Shown piece after piece: positions 7,709-17,400 of a stretch of 62,896 bases of DNA (its first letter is position 1; each line of letters begins with the position of its first letter). A program made the translations under genes and the position numbers. Source of the stretch: Actinosynnema pretiosum (GTDB lineage Bacteria; Actinomycetota; Actinomycetes; Mycobacteriales; Pseudonocardiaceae); the NCBI RefSeq assembly GCF_024171695.1, contig NZ_JAMTCF010000032.1, positions 1 to 62,896 of the forward strand, given 5' to 3'. The notes under the pieces are model-generated. The model was not told the origin of the DNA, searched no databases, and worked only from the letters and a program-made list of their open reading frames with translations.

Positions 7709-9382
7709 TCAGCCCAGCGAGCGCAGGTGCCCGGCCTGGGCCAGCACCCCGTCCAGCGCCCGCAGGAAGCCGGGGAAGCGCTGCGCGAACCGGGTCAGGT
7801 CGCCGGTCCGGCGCTCCTCGCCGAACCAGTGCAGCTCGGTCCGCGTCCCGGCGAACGCCGCCAGCCAGCGCTCGGTCTCGCCGAGCACCACGGCGTACGG
7901 CAGCGACCGGGAGAACACCACCTGCCGGTCGGCCTCGGGCACGTCGGACGGCCCGGCCGCGTGCAGGTAGCCGCGCAGCCCCCGGACCTGCCCGAGCAGC
8001 GCGCTGCCCCTGCTGGTCCGCGCGGGCATCCAGCGCGAGCCCCAGGCCAGCGCGCCGCCCGCGATCACCACCACCAGGCCGAGCAGCGCGGGCCCGCCGA
8101 GCAGCGCGAACGCCACCGTCAGCGCCGCGCCGAGCACCGCTAGGCCGATCCCGGCCCACCACCACAGGGTGCGCTCGGCGTCGGGGCGGCGGGCGAACCA
8201 GTCGCGGGCGACCACGTCGGCGTACAGCTCGGCGCGCACCGCAGCCAGGTCCACGCCGCGCGAGCGCAGCTCGGACAGCAGCACCGCGTCCACCCCGTCC
8301 GGCAGCAGCGCCCGGTACACCTCGCGCTCGTAGCCGGACAGCGCGGCGTCGGCCGGGTTGCGGCGCACGATCCGCCAGTCGACGTCGCCGACCTCCTCGA
8401 TCCACAGGTAGTTGCGCACGGCCAGGTCGACGGCGGTGGCGGTGACGTCGACCACGTCCACGTGCTCGTCCACGACGGTGCCGACCTGGCCGGGCAGCAC
8501 GCCGTCCGGCGAGGCGAACGCCACCCGTCCCTGCGCGTCGGTGACCAGCACCTCCACCGGGCCGACCGCGCCCTCCAGCGCCCGCGCGTCCCGGCCGCGC
8601 AGCACCCACAGCAGGGTGGCGCCGCCCGCGAGCAGCAGGGACAGCACGACCAGTCCGGTGATCGAGGACGGGGTGAGCGCGAACGCGGCGGCCAGCCCGC
8701 CGCTCGCGGCGAAGACGGCGTTGGGCGGCGCGGCCCCGCCCTCCAGGCCGAACGTGAGGTCGACCCGCTCGCCGGGGGCGAGGGTCAGCTCGGTGGCGCG
8801 CGAGCCCCGGCCGTCGCCCAGCTCGGCGCTGGTGCACGGGGTGGAGCTCTCCGGCGGGCCGGACAGGCAGGTGATGGACCGGGGCGGCTCGGGGGCGATC
8901 ACCGACATGGTGATCTTGTCGATCGGCACGTCCCAGCCGCTGACCGGGCGCCAGCGCACCTCCAGCACGTCGCCGGACTCGGCGACCGCGCCGACGACGC
9001 GGTAGGTGACCGTCGAGGTGCCCGCCCGGAGGGTGTACCTGAGCTCGTCCTCGGTGGCCTCGGCGGTGCCCGGACCGTCCACCGCGGCATCGGTGACCTG
9101 GAACAGCCGGTCCCGCTCACCACCCATGGCCACCCGCAGCGGGAGCACGCGCTGGGCTGTCATCCCATCGGGTACGGTGACGACGTCGGTGACGCTGAGT
9201 GCTCCATCACGTTCCAGCTTGAGGCGCACCTCGGACGCCACCGAACCGGGCAGCGCGCCGGTGCTGCCCGGTTGCGCGACCGCCGTGCCGGTGGCCGAGC
9301 ACAGCGCGACGAAGCAGAGCGCGACCGCTGCCCAATTTCTCAACACGGCCGCGGACAATAGCGGACCCCGCCTATGCTCCAT
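7709..9382 (-). CDS. DUF2207 predicted membrane protein
   Basis: A 557-residue protein with a signal sequence or N-terminal membrane segment (residues about 14-36), an extracellular beta-rich DUF2207 domain (about 45-230), and further hydrophobic segments at about 235-255 and 420-460 before a cytoplasmic tail. Function is unknown for the family. An alternative start at 9406 would leave only 15 bp to the divergent metallopeptidase start at 9422, so the start at 9382 is preferred but not certain. The two divergent genes must share a very short promoter region or one promoter lies within the other's coding sequence. Confidence 0.85.
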   Translation of the reverse strand: MEHRRGPLLSAAVLRNWAAVALCFVALCSATGTAVAQPGSTGALPGSVASEVRLKLERDGALSVTDVVTVPDGMTAQRVLPLRVAMGGERDRLFQVTDAAVDGPGTAEATEDELRYTLRAGTSTVTYRVVGAVAESGDVLEVRWRPVSGWDVPIDKITMSVIAPEPPRSITCLSGPPESSTPCTSAELGDGRGSRATELTLAPGERVDLTFGLEGGAAPPNAVFAASGGLAAAFALTPSSITGLVVLSLLLAGGATLLWVLRGRDARALEGAVGPVEVLVTDAQGRVAFASPDGVLPGQVGTVVDEHVDVVDVTATAVDLAVRNYLWIEEVGDVDWRIVRRNPADAALSGYEREVYRALLPDGVDAVLLSELRSRGVDLAAVRAELYADVVARDWFARRPDAERTLWWWAGIGLAVLGAALTVAFALLGGPALLGLVVVIAGGALAWGSRWMPARTSRGSALLGQVRGLRGYLHAAGPSDVPEADRQVVFSRSLPYAVVLGETERWLAAFAGTRTELHWFGEERRTGDLTRFAQRFPGFLRALDGVLAQAGHLRSLG

Positions 9383-9421
9383 GGCCGGTTCGGCTATCCG
9401 TGACATGGGGGATCACCAGCT

Positions 9422-10738
9422 ATGACGCAACCGCCGCCACCGAACGGGTGGCCGCCGCCACGCGCTGTCGCGCCTCCTCCGGCGCAGGCGCCGCTGCCCC
9501 CGACGGGCGGTTGGGGCGGCGCTCGGGGCGTCCCCCAGGGCGGTCACTGGCAGCAACAGCCCCCTCCCCCTCAGCAACCGCAGCAGCAGCCCTGGCCCGG
9601 CTACCAGGGCCCCCCGCCGCCCTCGGCGCCGCCGATCCCGCCCCCCGCCGCCTGGCATCCCCCGTCCGGGCCACCCCGGTCGGGGCAACCCCCGCTGGGG
9701 AATCCCTGGCAGGCCCAGCCGCAGCAGTGGCCGCAGTACCACCCCTACCCGGCGCCCCGGCGCAAGAGCAACGCGGGCGTGGTCGCGTTCGCGGTGATCA
9801 GCGGCGTGCTGGTGCTCGGGGTCGGGCTGGTCGGGATGGTCGCCTCGGCGCTCGGCGGCTCGGGGAGCAGCACCTACTCCGGGCAGTCGACGTACAGCTA
9901 CACGCCGCTGCCGAGCTACACGTACACGCAGCGGAGCCCCGCCCCCACGACGACCACGTCCAGGGCCGCCGCGCCGCCCAGCACGCCCCGGCCCCAGTCG
10001 ACCGGCGCGCAGAACGCGCCGAAGGCCGTGTTCAAGCTCGGCGACCACCCGCTGCACCGCCCCGACGTGGGCGCGTTCGACATCCAGGGGTGCTCGCTGC
10101 CCGGCATGGACTACTCCCCCGCCGGGCAGGAGCGGTTCCTGCGGGCGGCGCTGCCGTGCGTCGAGGCGGCCTGGAAGCCGACCTTCCAGCGGACGAACCT
10201 GCCGTACCAGCCGGTGGAGCTGGCCGTCGTCACGTCGCGGATGACCAACTCGTGCGGGACGGTCGAGCCGAACGCGACCGCCCGGTACTGCAACGGGACG
10301 ATCTTCTGGACGCCCGCCTACTACTCCGCCGAGCAGGGGCAGGCGAACGCGAACCACCCCGGCAAGTACCTGGGGCAGCTCGCGCACGAGTACGGGCACC
10401 ACGTGCAGTGGCTCGCGGGCATCCTGAAGGCCGCCGGGCAGGCGCAGTACGACCGGGGCGGCTGGGACACCCCCGCCGGGTTGGACCTGAACCGGCGGCT
10501 GGAGCTCCAGGCGACCTGCTTCGGCGGGATGACGCTGGCCCCGTTCTCGCACGGCGCGATCCCCACCGACGTGATCCAGCACGCGCTGACCGACGCGAGC
10601 AACCGGGGCGACAACCCGAACCTGAACCGCGACCACGGTTCAACCCAGAGCAACTCGAACTGGGTGAACCATGGGTTCAAGAACAACAGCACCAGCGCGT
10701 GCAACACTTGGGCGGCCGACGCGAACGCCGTCAGCTAG
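9422..10738 (+). CDS. Neutral zinc metallopeptidase, membrane-anchored
   Basis: A 438-residue protein with a Pro/Gln-rich cytoplasmic N-terminus (about 1-115), one transmembrane segment (about 119-142), a Ser/Thr/Pro-rich linker and an extracellular zinc peptidase domain of the YpfJ-like neutral zinc metallopeptidase family. The active-site motif is LAHEYGHHVQ, and the third-ligand region is RRLELQATCFGG. Paired cysteines (C..SCGT..YCNG and ACNTW) suggest extracellular disulfides. A paralogue follows 29 bp downstream. The natural substrate is unknown. Confidence 0.9.
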   Translation: MTQPPPPNGWPPPRAVAPPPAQAPLPPTGGWGGARGVPQGGHWQQQPPPPQQPQQQPWPGYQGPPPPSAPPIPPPAAWHPPSGPPRSGQPPLGNPWQAQPQQWPQYHPYPAPRRKSNAGVVAFAVISGVLVLGVGLVGMVASALGGSGSSTYSGQSTYSYTPLPSYTYTQRSPAPTTTTSRAAAPPSTPRPQSTGAQNAPKAVFKLGDHPLHRPDVGAFDIQGCSLPGMDYSPAGQERFLRAALPCVEAAWKPTFQRTNLPYQPVELAVVTSRMTNSCGTVEPNATARYCNGTIFWTPAYYSAEQGQANANHPGKYLGQLAHEYGHHVQWLAGILKAAGQAQYDRGGWDTPAGLDLNRRLELQATCFGGMTLAPFSHGAIPTDVIQHALTDASNRGDNPNLNRDHGSTQSNSNWVNHGFKNNSTSACNTWAADANAVS

Positions 10739-10767
10739 CCCAAGGCGCTACCCCTGTCGGGAGGATC

Positions 10768-11676
10768 GTGGACACGCCCGAGCGGCGGGGCAACAGCCCC
10801 TTGGCGGTGGTCTCGGTGTTCGCGGTCGTCGTCGCGGGCGCGCTGGGACTGGCCGTGGCCCCCAGGCTGGAGCTGACCAGGCAGGTGGAGGGGCGCGCGG
10901 TCGCCGCCGCCCCGATCGAGGCCGACCCGGCCTCCGGCGAGCCCGAGGGGAACCGGCCCCGGTCGGTCTACCGGTTGGGCGACCACCCGCTGCTGACCTC
11001 GGACCGCAGGCTCGCGGCGGTGACCTGCGAGCTGCCCGCCTTCGGGACCGGTGACGAGGAGCTCGCCGCGTTCTACCGGGCCGGGGTGGTCTGCCTGGAC
11101 CGGGCCTGGGAGCCGGTGCTCGCCGAGGCGGGGCTGCCGTTCGCGACGCCCGAGCTGAACACCGGGCCGGAGCTGGCGGACGGGCCCTGCGGGGCCGCGC
11201 CGTCGGCGGACGAGGCGGTGGCCTACTACTGCGGGAGCAACCGGACGGTGTACATGCCGACCGCGCGGTTGCGCGCCCCCGGCGGTGGCGGGGACCGGGC
11301 CTCGTCGCACCTGGCGACGCTGGCGCACGAGTACGGGCACCACGTGCAGGCGCTGGCCGGGGTGCTGCGGGCCGGGAACCGGCGGATCGCCGAGGCCGGG
11401 GAGACCGATCCCGCCGGGCTGGAGATGTCCCGGCGGCTGGAGCTCCAGGCCAACTGCTTCGCCGGGCTGTTCCTGGCCGCCGCGAGCGGGCGGGGGTCGG
11501 TCGGGACCGGGTTGGCCGAGGACGCGGTGGACGACTTCCGGTACGCGATCGCCGAGCCGCCCGAGCGCAACAGCCACGGCAGTCCGGGGAACCAGGACGC
11601 CTGGGCGCGCGCCGGGTTCGGCGGGGGCACCTCGGCGTGCAACACGTTCACGGCGGGCGCGGCCGAGGTCGGGTGA
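10768..11676 (+). CDS. Neutral zinc metallopeptidase, shorter paralogue
   Basis: A 302-residue paralogue of the preceding gene, lacking its Pro-rich cytoplasmic part: a short N-terminus, a membrane segment (about 11-32), then the same domain with LAHEYGHHVQ and RRLELQANCFAG. The cysteine pattern and the end motif (TSACNTF) are kept, which indicates tandem duplication. GTG 10768 is preceded by GGGAGGATC. It is probably co-transcribed with the upstream copy. Confidence 0.9.
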   Translation: MDTPERRGNSPLAVVSVFAVVVAGALGLAVAPRLELTRQVEGRAVAAAPIEADPASGEPEGNRPRSVYRLGDHPLLTSDRRLAAVTCELPAFGTGDEELAAFYRAGVVCLDRAWEPVLAEAGLPFATPELNTGPELADGPCGAAPSADEAVAYYCGSNRTVYMPTARLRAPGGGGDRASSHLATLAHEYGHHVQALAGVLRAGNRRIAEAGETDPAGLEMSRRLELQANCFAGLFLAAASGRGSVGTGLAEDAVDDFRYAIAEPPERNSHGSPGNQDAWARAGFGGGTSACNTFTAGAAEVG

Positions 11677-11724
11677 CCGGCGGCCGGTCCGCCGACCGAA
11701 CGGCGGCCCGGCGGGCGGCCCTGG

Positions 11725-12612
11725 CTACGAGGCGCGCCGGTCCGGGGACGTGAGCGCGGGGCGCCTGCCGCGGTCGAGCCCCGTCGCGACCCGCACCAGG
11801 TCCGCCACCGCGCGCGAGCGGCTGTGCGGGGGCCAGGCGATCACCGTGGTCACCTTCGGCGCGTCGGGCACCGGCACGGCCACCAGGTCCGAGCCCAGGC
11901 TGCTGCGGCACGTGTCCGGCAGGATCGCGGCGGCGCGGCCCAGCGCGATGAGCTGGAGCAGCTGCAGGTGGTCGCGCACGGCGGGGCCGGGGCCGTCCGG
12001 GTAGCTGCCGTCGCGGTTCGGCCACCTCGGCAGCGGCAGGTCGGGCAGGGCCTCCACCTCGGCCACCGCCAGCTCCTCGCGCGTCGCGAGCGCGTGCCAG
12101 GCGGGCAGGACGACGACCTGGTCGTGCGTCACCAGGTGCTCCGTGTCCAGGCCGACCGTGGAGTCGAACGGCAGGTGCAGCAGGGCCACGTCCGCCCGGC
12201 CGTCGCGCAGGTACCACTCCTGCTCGCCGATGCCCGACAGGACCACGTCGACCGCCACCGAGCCGGGCAGCTCCGCGTACGCGGCGAGCAGGTCGGGCAG
12301 GACGTCGTTCGACGCGCCCGCCTTCGACACCAGGACGACCTTCGGGTCCTCGACGCCCGCCCGCCTGGTGCGCCGCTCCGCCGCCGCCACCGCGTCCAGC
12401 GCCGCCCTGGCCTCGGCCAGCAGGACCGCGCCCGCGCCGGTCAGCGCCACGCCCCTCGGGTTCCGGTCCAGGAGCTGGGTGCCGAGCCTGCGCTCCAGCT
12501 GGCTGACCGCCCGCGACAGCGGCGGCTGCGCGATGCCCAGCCTGGTCGCCGCGCGGCCGAAGTGCAGCTCCTCGGCGACCGCGACGAAGTACCTCAGCTC
12601 CCTGGTCTCCAC
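11725..12612 (-). CDS. LysR-family transcriptional regulator
   Basis: A 295-residue LysR protein with an N-terminal winged HTH (LRYFVAVAEELHFGRAATRL, then PPLSRAVSQLERRLG) and a periplasmic-binding-protein-like effector domain. It is transcribed away from a short-chain dehydrogenase gene; the 99-bp gap holds a perfect LysR-type box (12635-12657). GTG 12612 gives the usual N-terminus beginning five residues before LRYF; a second GTG at 12627 is possible. The target is most likely the divergent SDR gene and itself. Confidence 0.92.
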   Translation of the reverse strand: METRELRYFVAVAEELHFGRAATRLGIAQPPLSRAVSQLERRLGTQLLDRNPRGVALTGAGAVLLAEARAALDAVAAAERRTRRAGVEDPKVVLVSKAGASNDVLPDLLAAYAELPGSVAVDVVLSGIGEQEWYLRDGRADVALLHLPFDSTVGLDTEHLVTHDQVVVLPAWHALATREELAVAEVEALPDLPLPRWPNRDGSYPDGPGPAVRDHLQLLQLIALGRAAAILPDTCRSSLGSDLVAVPVPDAPKVTTVIAWPPHSRSRAVADLVRVATGLDRGRRPALTSPDRRAS

Positions 12613-12634
12613 CGCGACCAGGGTACCCACCTGC

Positions 12635-12657
12635 GGCGATACCCGGCCAGTATCGCC
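12635..12657. promoter_or_regulatory. LysR-type operator (T-N11-A box)
   Basis: GGCGATAC-N7-GTATCGCC, a perfect 8-bp dyad containing the ATAC-N7-GTAT core (T-N11-A) typical of LysR recognition sites. It lies between the divergent LysR and SDR genes, 23 bp upstream of the regulator's start codon and 55 bp upstream of the dehydrogenase start. Confidence 0.85.
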
Positions 12658-12711
12658 GGTTACCCAGACGGTGTTGGCGGTGCGGGCGGGGTCGGCCGCA
12701 GGGTTGGAGGC

Positions 12712-13443
12712 ATGAGTGAGAAGCCAGTCGCGCTGGTCACCGGCGCCAACAAGGGGATCGGCTACGAGATCGCGGCGGGGCTGGGCGGCCTCGGCTGGGC
12801 CGTCGGGGTCGGGGCGCGGGACGACGTCCGCCGGGAGGAGGCCGTGGCGAAGCTGCGGGCCGCCGGGGTGGACGCGTTCGGGGTGCCGCTCGACGTCACC
12901 GACGAGGGCTCGGTCGCCTCGGCCGCCGAGCTGGTCGAGCGGGAGCGCGGGCGGCTCGACTCGCTGGTCAACAACGCCGGGATCACCGGCGGGATGCCGC
13001 AGGAGCCCACGCTGGTCGACCCGGACACCGTCCGGACCGTCGTGGAGACCAACGTCATCGGCGTCCTGCGGGTCACCAACGCGTTCCTGCCGCTGCTGCG
13101 CCGGTCCGGCTCGCCCCGGATCGTCAACGTCTCCAGCAGCGTCGGGTCGCTGACCTACCAGTCGAGCACGTCGGCCGACACCAAGGTCGGGCCGATCGCC
13201 GCCGCCTACTCGCCGTCCAAGACGTTCCTCAACGCGATCACCCTGCAGTACGCCAGGGAGCTGGCGGGCACCGGGATCCTGATCAACTCCTGCTGCCCCG
13301 GTCACGTGGCCACCGACCTGAACGGGTTCCGGGGCCACCGCACGCCCGAGCAGGGCGCGGCAGCCGCGATCCGGCTCGCCACGCTGGCCGACGGCGGGCC
13401 GACCGGGAAGTTCTTCGACGACGAGGGCGAGGTGCCCTGGTGA
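12712..13443 (+). CDS. Short-chain dehydrogenase/reductase (carbonyl reductase-like)
   Basis: A 243-residue classical SDR: cofactor motif TGANKGIG, NNAG, catalytic Ser in NVSSSVGS and YSPSK (Tyr-x3-Lys). GARDD after beta-2 suggests NADP(H) preference. The TGANKGIG start and spacing of the Ser and Tyr regions resemble plant and bacterial carbonyl reductases. ATG 12712 follows TTGGAGG. The neighbouring divergent LysR gene with its box suggests inducible expression by an aldehyde or ketone-type signal (inference). Confidence 0.92.
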   Translation: MSEKPVALVTGANKGIGYEIAAGLGGLGWAVGVGARDDVRREEAVAKLRAAGVDAFGVPLDVTDEGSVASAAELVERERGRLDSLVNNAGITGGMPQEPTLVDPDTVRTVVETNVIGVLRVTNAFLPLLRRSGSPRIVNVSSSVGSLTYQSSTSADTKVGPIAAAYSPSKTFLNAITLQYARELAGTGILINSCCPGHVATDLNGFRGHRTPEQGAAAAIRLATLADGGPTGKFFDDEGEVPW

Positions 13444-13528
13444 GGCCGTCCCACAGCGTGGAATAGATCTTCCTCCCGGTGGGTTCTGGTGGACGTCGGA
13501 ACCGCGCCAGCAGACAAGGGGAGCTGCC

Positions 13529-13897
13529 ATGACCGACGTCCAAGCCCTGCTCCGCCAAGGCCGGATCTTCCGGGGCGCGGGGAACCCGAGCACCGCCGCC
13601 AGGCACTTCGCGCAGGCGGCCGAGCTGGTCCCCGACGACCGGACCGTGCTGACCGAGCTGGCGCTCGCGCACTTCCAGTCCGCCGCGCTGCCGCGCGCCG
13701 AGGAGGTGCTGCTGCGCCTGGTCGAGCTGGACCCGTCCGACGGGTACGCCCGGCTGCTGCTCGGCCGCACGCTCAGCAGGCAGAGCAGGCACGCCGAGGC
13801 GCTGCCGCAGCTGAAGCTGGCCGCCGCGCTGACCGGCGACCCCGAGGTCGCCGCCGAGGTCGGGCGCGTCCGGGAGCGGCTCGTCCCGCAGGCGTGA
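13529..13897 (+). CDS. Small tetratricopeptide-repeat protein
   Basis: A 122-residue all-helical protein with about three TPR units (for example AARHFAQAAELVPDDRT and AEEVLLRLVELDPSDGYARL). TPR proteins act as docking scaffolds; no enzymatic domain is present. ATG 13529 follows AAGGGGAGC. It is followed by a strong hairpin and converges with the alkyltransferase-like gene. The partner is unknown. Confidence 0.88.
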   Translation: MTDVQALLRQGRIFRGAGNPSTAARHFAQAAELVPDDRTVLTELALAHFQSAALPRAEEVLLRLVELDPSDGYARLLLGRTLSRQSRHAEALPQLKLAAALTGDPEVAAEVGRVRERLVPQA

Positions 13898-13902
13898 GAT
13901 CC

Positions 13903-13941
13903 GAGCGCGGGGCGGTGGGGGTTCCCCGCCGCCCCGCGCTC
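13903..13941. terminator. Bidirectional hairpin terminator
   Basis: 18-bp stem (GAGCGCGGGGCGGTGGGG with its complement, one G-T pair) and a 3-nt loop, between the convergent TPR and alkyltransferase-like genes. No U-tract. Confidence 0.85.
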
Positions 13942-13966
13942 GCGCGTCAGCGCCCCTGGGCCGCCG

Positions 13967-14296
13967 TCACCACAGGCCGCCCTGGGGTTCCGGCGCGGGC
14001 TCGTCCACGGCGTCCTCCCAGCGGTAGCTGCGCATGTCCACCTTCCCGCCGACCGGCACGACGCCCTCCTCGCGCAGCAGCTGCAGCTGCTCCTCGGCGA
14101 TGTGCGGCGCGCAGGTCCCGTCCGCCTTGAGCACCCGGTGCCACGGCAGGTCGCGCCCGTCCTGGTTGAGCACCTGCCCGACCAGCCGGGCGGACGGCGC
14201 GCGGGACAGCTTCGCCACGTCCCCGTAGCTGGCCACCCGGCCCTCCGGGATCGCGCGCACCGTCTCGCGGATCAGCTCGTGCAACTCTTCGTCCAC
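13967..14296 (-). CDS. Alkyltransferase-like (ATL) DNA repair protein
   Basis: A 109-residue MGMT-fold DNA-binding protein. The PCHRV active-site motif of O6-methylguanine methyltransferases reads PWHRV (Trp 52), so it cannot transfer alkyl groups. Known ATL proteins bind O6-alkylguanine and flag it for nucleotide excision repair. The recognition helix region (SARLVGQVLN) is intact. It sits next to adnA, as the Rv3204 homologue does near adnAB in mycobacteria. Confidence 0.93.
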   Translation of the reverse strand: MDEELHELIRETVRAIPEGRVASYGDVAKLSRAPSARLVGQVLNQDGRDLPWHRVLKADGTCAPHIAEEQLQLLREEGVVPVGGKVDMRSYRWEDAVDEPAPEPQGGLW

Positions 14297-14428
14297 CCGC
14301 GCAGTTTTCCACGGCCGCTACGCACCGTGACCCACCCGCGCCCCCGTGTCGCCCGGAGTCCCGCGCGGGTTGGCCCGCGCGCACCAGCGGCGCTGGTTCT
14401 GTCGGTGCAACGTGGTTCTATCGTCGCC

Positions 14429-17400
14429 GTGGCTCCCAACAGGACCCCCCTCCTGGTCCGAGGCCCTTCGGACCCCCGGCCCGTCCCCACCTGGGACGCG
14501 GCCTCCCGCCGCGTGCTCGAGCACCCCGGCGGGCCGCTGCGCGTGCTGGGCGGTCCAGGCACCGGCAAGACGACGCTGATCGCCGAGACCGCCGCCCGCA
14601 GGGTGCGCGCGGGCGCGGCGCCGGAGAGCGTGCTGGTGCTGACCGCGAACCGGCGGGCCGCCGAGGCGATGCGCGCCCACCTCACCGCGCTGATCCGCCG
14701 CACCCCGGACGGCGAGGAGCTGCCGGTGGTGCGCGAACCGCTGGTGCGCACGGTGCACTCGTACGCGTTCGCGGTGCTGCGGGCGCGCGCGGTGCGCGAC
14801 GGCGACCCGCCGCCCCGGCTGCTGGCCGGGCCCGAGCAGGACGCCGTGGTGCGCGAGCTGATCACCGGCGACGTCGAGGCGGGCGCGCGGCACTGGCCGG
14901 AGCGGCTGCGGCCCGCGCTGACCCTGCCCGGTTTCGCGGCCGAGCTGCGGGACCTGCTGCTGCGCGCCGTCGAGCGCGGGCTGGCCCCCGAGGACCTGGT
15001 GGCGCTGGGCGAGGGCCACGGGCGCGCCGAGTGGGTGGCGGCCGGGCTGTTCGGCGAGCAGTACGAGCAGGTGTCGCTGCTGGCCTCGCAGGGCCTCGCG
15101 CCCGCCTACGACGCGGCCGAGCTGGTCGACAACGCGCTGCTGGCGTTCGAGAACGACGAGGTGCTGCTGTCCGGCGAGCGGGCCCGCGTGCGGCACGTGT
15201 ACGTGGACGACGCCCAGCACCTTGACCCGCTCCAGCACGCGCTGATCCGCGCGGTCGGGTCGGCGGCGGACGAGTTCCTGCTGTTCGGCGACCCGGACCA
15301 GGCGGTGTTCTCGTTCCGGGGCGCCGACCCGAGGCTGCTGGTGGACGGCGACAGCCCGCAGGTCGTGCTCTCCCGCAGCCACCGGCTGTCCTCGGCGGTG
15401 CGCGCGGCCACGGCCGGGCTCGCGTCCCGGCTGCCCGGCGCCTCGCCCGCGCGCGAGGTGACCCCGGTCGGCGAGGGCGGCACGACGCAGGTGCGGCTGT
15501 TCGCGTCCGAGGCGCAGGAGGCGTCCTGGGTGGCGGACCGGCTGCGCCGCGCGCACCTGGTCGACGGGGTGCCGTGGTCGCGGATGGCGGTGGTGGTGCG
15601 GTCGGCGACCAGGTCGCTGCCGGTGATCCAGCGCGCCCTGCTCGCGGCGGGCGTGCCCGTCGCGGTGCCGGGCACGGACCTGCCGCTGGCCCGCCAGCCC
15701 GCCGTGACGCCGCTGCTGGCGCTGCTGCGCTGCGCGGCCGTGCCGGGATCGCTGGACGAGGACACCGCCGCGATGCTGCTGTCCTCGCCGCTCGGCGGGG
15801 CCGACCCGCTGGCGCTGCGCCGGTTGCGGCGGGGCCTGCGCAGGCTGGAGATCGCGGCGGGCCGGGACCGGCCCAGCGGCGAGCTGCTGGTGGAGGTGAT
15901 CGAGGACCGGGACCGGCTGGTCGCGCTGGAGGACGCCGAGTCCGCGCCCGCCCGGCGGGTGGCCCGGCTGCTGCGCACCGCCCGCGACAGCATCAGGCGC
16001 GGGTCCAGCGTCGAGGTCGTGCTGTGGGACCTGTGGCAGGACACCGGGTTGCAGGACCGGTGGGTGGCGATGTCCTCGCGGCACGGCACCACCGGGATGC
16101 AGGCCGACCGGGACCTGGACGCGATCGTGGCGCTGTTCGAGACCGCCGCGAAGTACGTGGACCGGTTGCCCGGCGCGTCGCCGGACGGGTTCGCCGACTA
16201 CCTGGAGGCGCAGCACATCGTCGGCGACACGCTCGCCGCCGCCGCGCCGGTCGGCGAGGCCGTGGCGGTGCTGACCGCGCACGCGTCGGCCGGGCAGGAG
16301 TGGGAGGTCGTCGCGGTGCCGGGCGTGCAGGAGGGCGCCTGGCCGGACCTGCGGCTGCGCGGGTCGCTGCTGGGCGTGGAGCGGTTGGTCGACCTGGTGT
16401 CCGGGGTCGGCGCGGGCGCGTCCGCCGTGGCGCCGCTGCTCGCCGAGGAGCGCAGGCTGCTGCTCGTGGCGACCAGCCGGGCGCGGCGGGTGCTGCTGGT
16501 CAGCGCGGTGCGCGGCGAGGACGCCCAGCCGTCCCGGTTCCTGGACGAGCTGGAGGACGCGGGCGACGGCGAGACCGAGCGGCGCATCACCCCGCCGGAG
16601 CGGGGGCTGGTGCTGGCCGAGCTGGTCGGCGAGCTGCGGCGGGTGGTGTGCGATCCGGGTGAGAGCGCCGACCGCAGGGACCGGGCGGCCACCCAGCTGG
16701 CCAGGTTGGCGGCCGACGGGGTGCCGGGCGCGCACCCGGACACCTGGTACGGCCTGGCGCCGGTGACCACCGACGTGCCGCTGTGGACCGAGGAGCACAC
16801 GGTGTCGGTGTCGCCGTCGACGGTGGAGACGCTGTCGAAGTGCCCGGTGCGGTGGGTGGTCGAGCGGCACGGCGGGCAGGACCCGGCGGAGCTGGCGTCG
16901 ATCACCGGCACGCTCGTGCACGCGCTGGCGCAGGCCGCCGCGTCCGGGGCGGGCGAGGCGGAGCTGAAGGAGAAGCTGGACGAGGCGTGGACGGCGGTGG
17001 ACGCGGGCGCGCCGTGGTTCTCGCGGCGCGAGCGGATGCGGGTGGAGCGGATGCTCGACGCGTTCCTGGCGTGGCTGTCGGCGAGCCGGGGGCAGCTGAC
17101 GCAGGTGTCGGTGGAGGAGGAGATCTCCGTCGACCTGCCGAAGGCGGAGGGCGGTCCGAGGCTGAAGGTGCGCGGCCGGGTGGACCGCCTGGAGACCGAC
17201 CGCGACGGCAGGCCGGTCGTGGTGGACATCAAGACGGCGAAGACGCCGGTGAGCAAGAAGGACGCGCAGGAGCACCCGCAGCTGGCGGTGTACCAGCTGG
17301 CGTCGGCGCTGGGCGGGTTCACCCACCTGGGCCTGGCGACCGATCCGGGTGGGGCGGCGCTGCTGTACGTGGCGAAGGAGAACAAGAAGACCGGCGCCGC

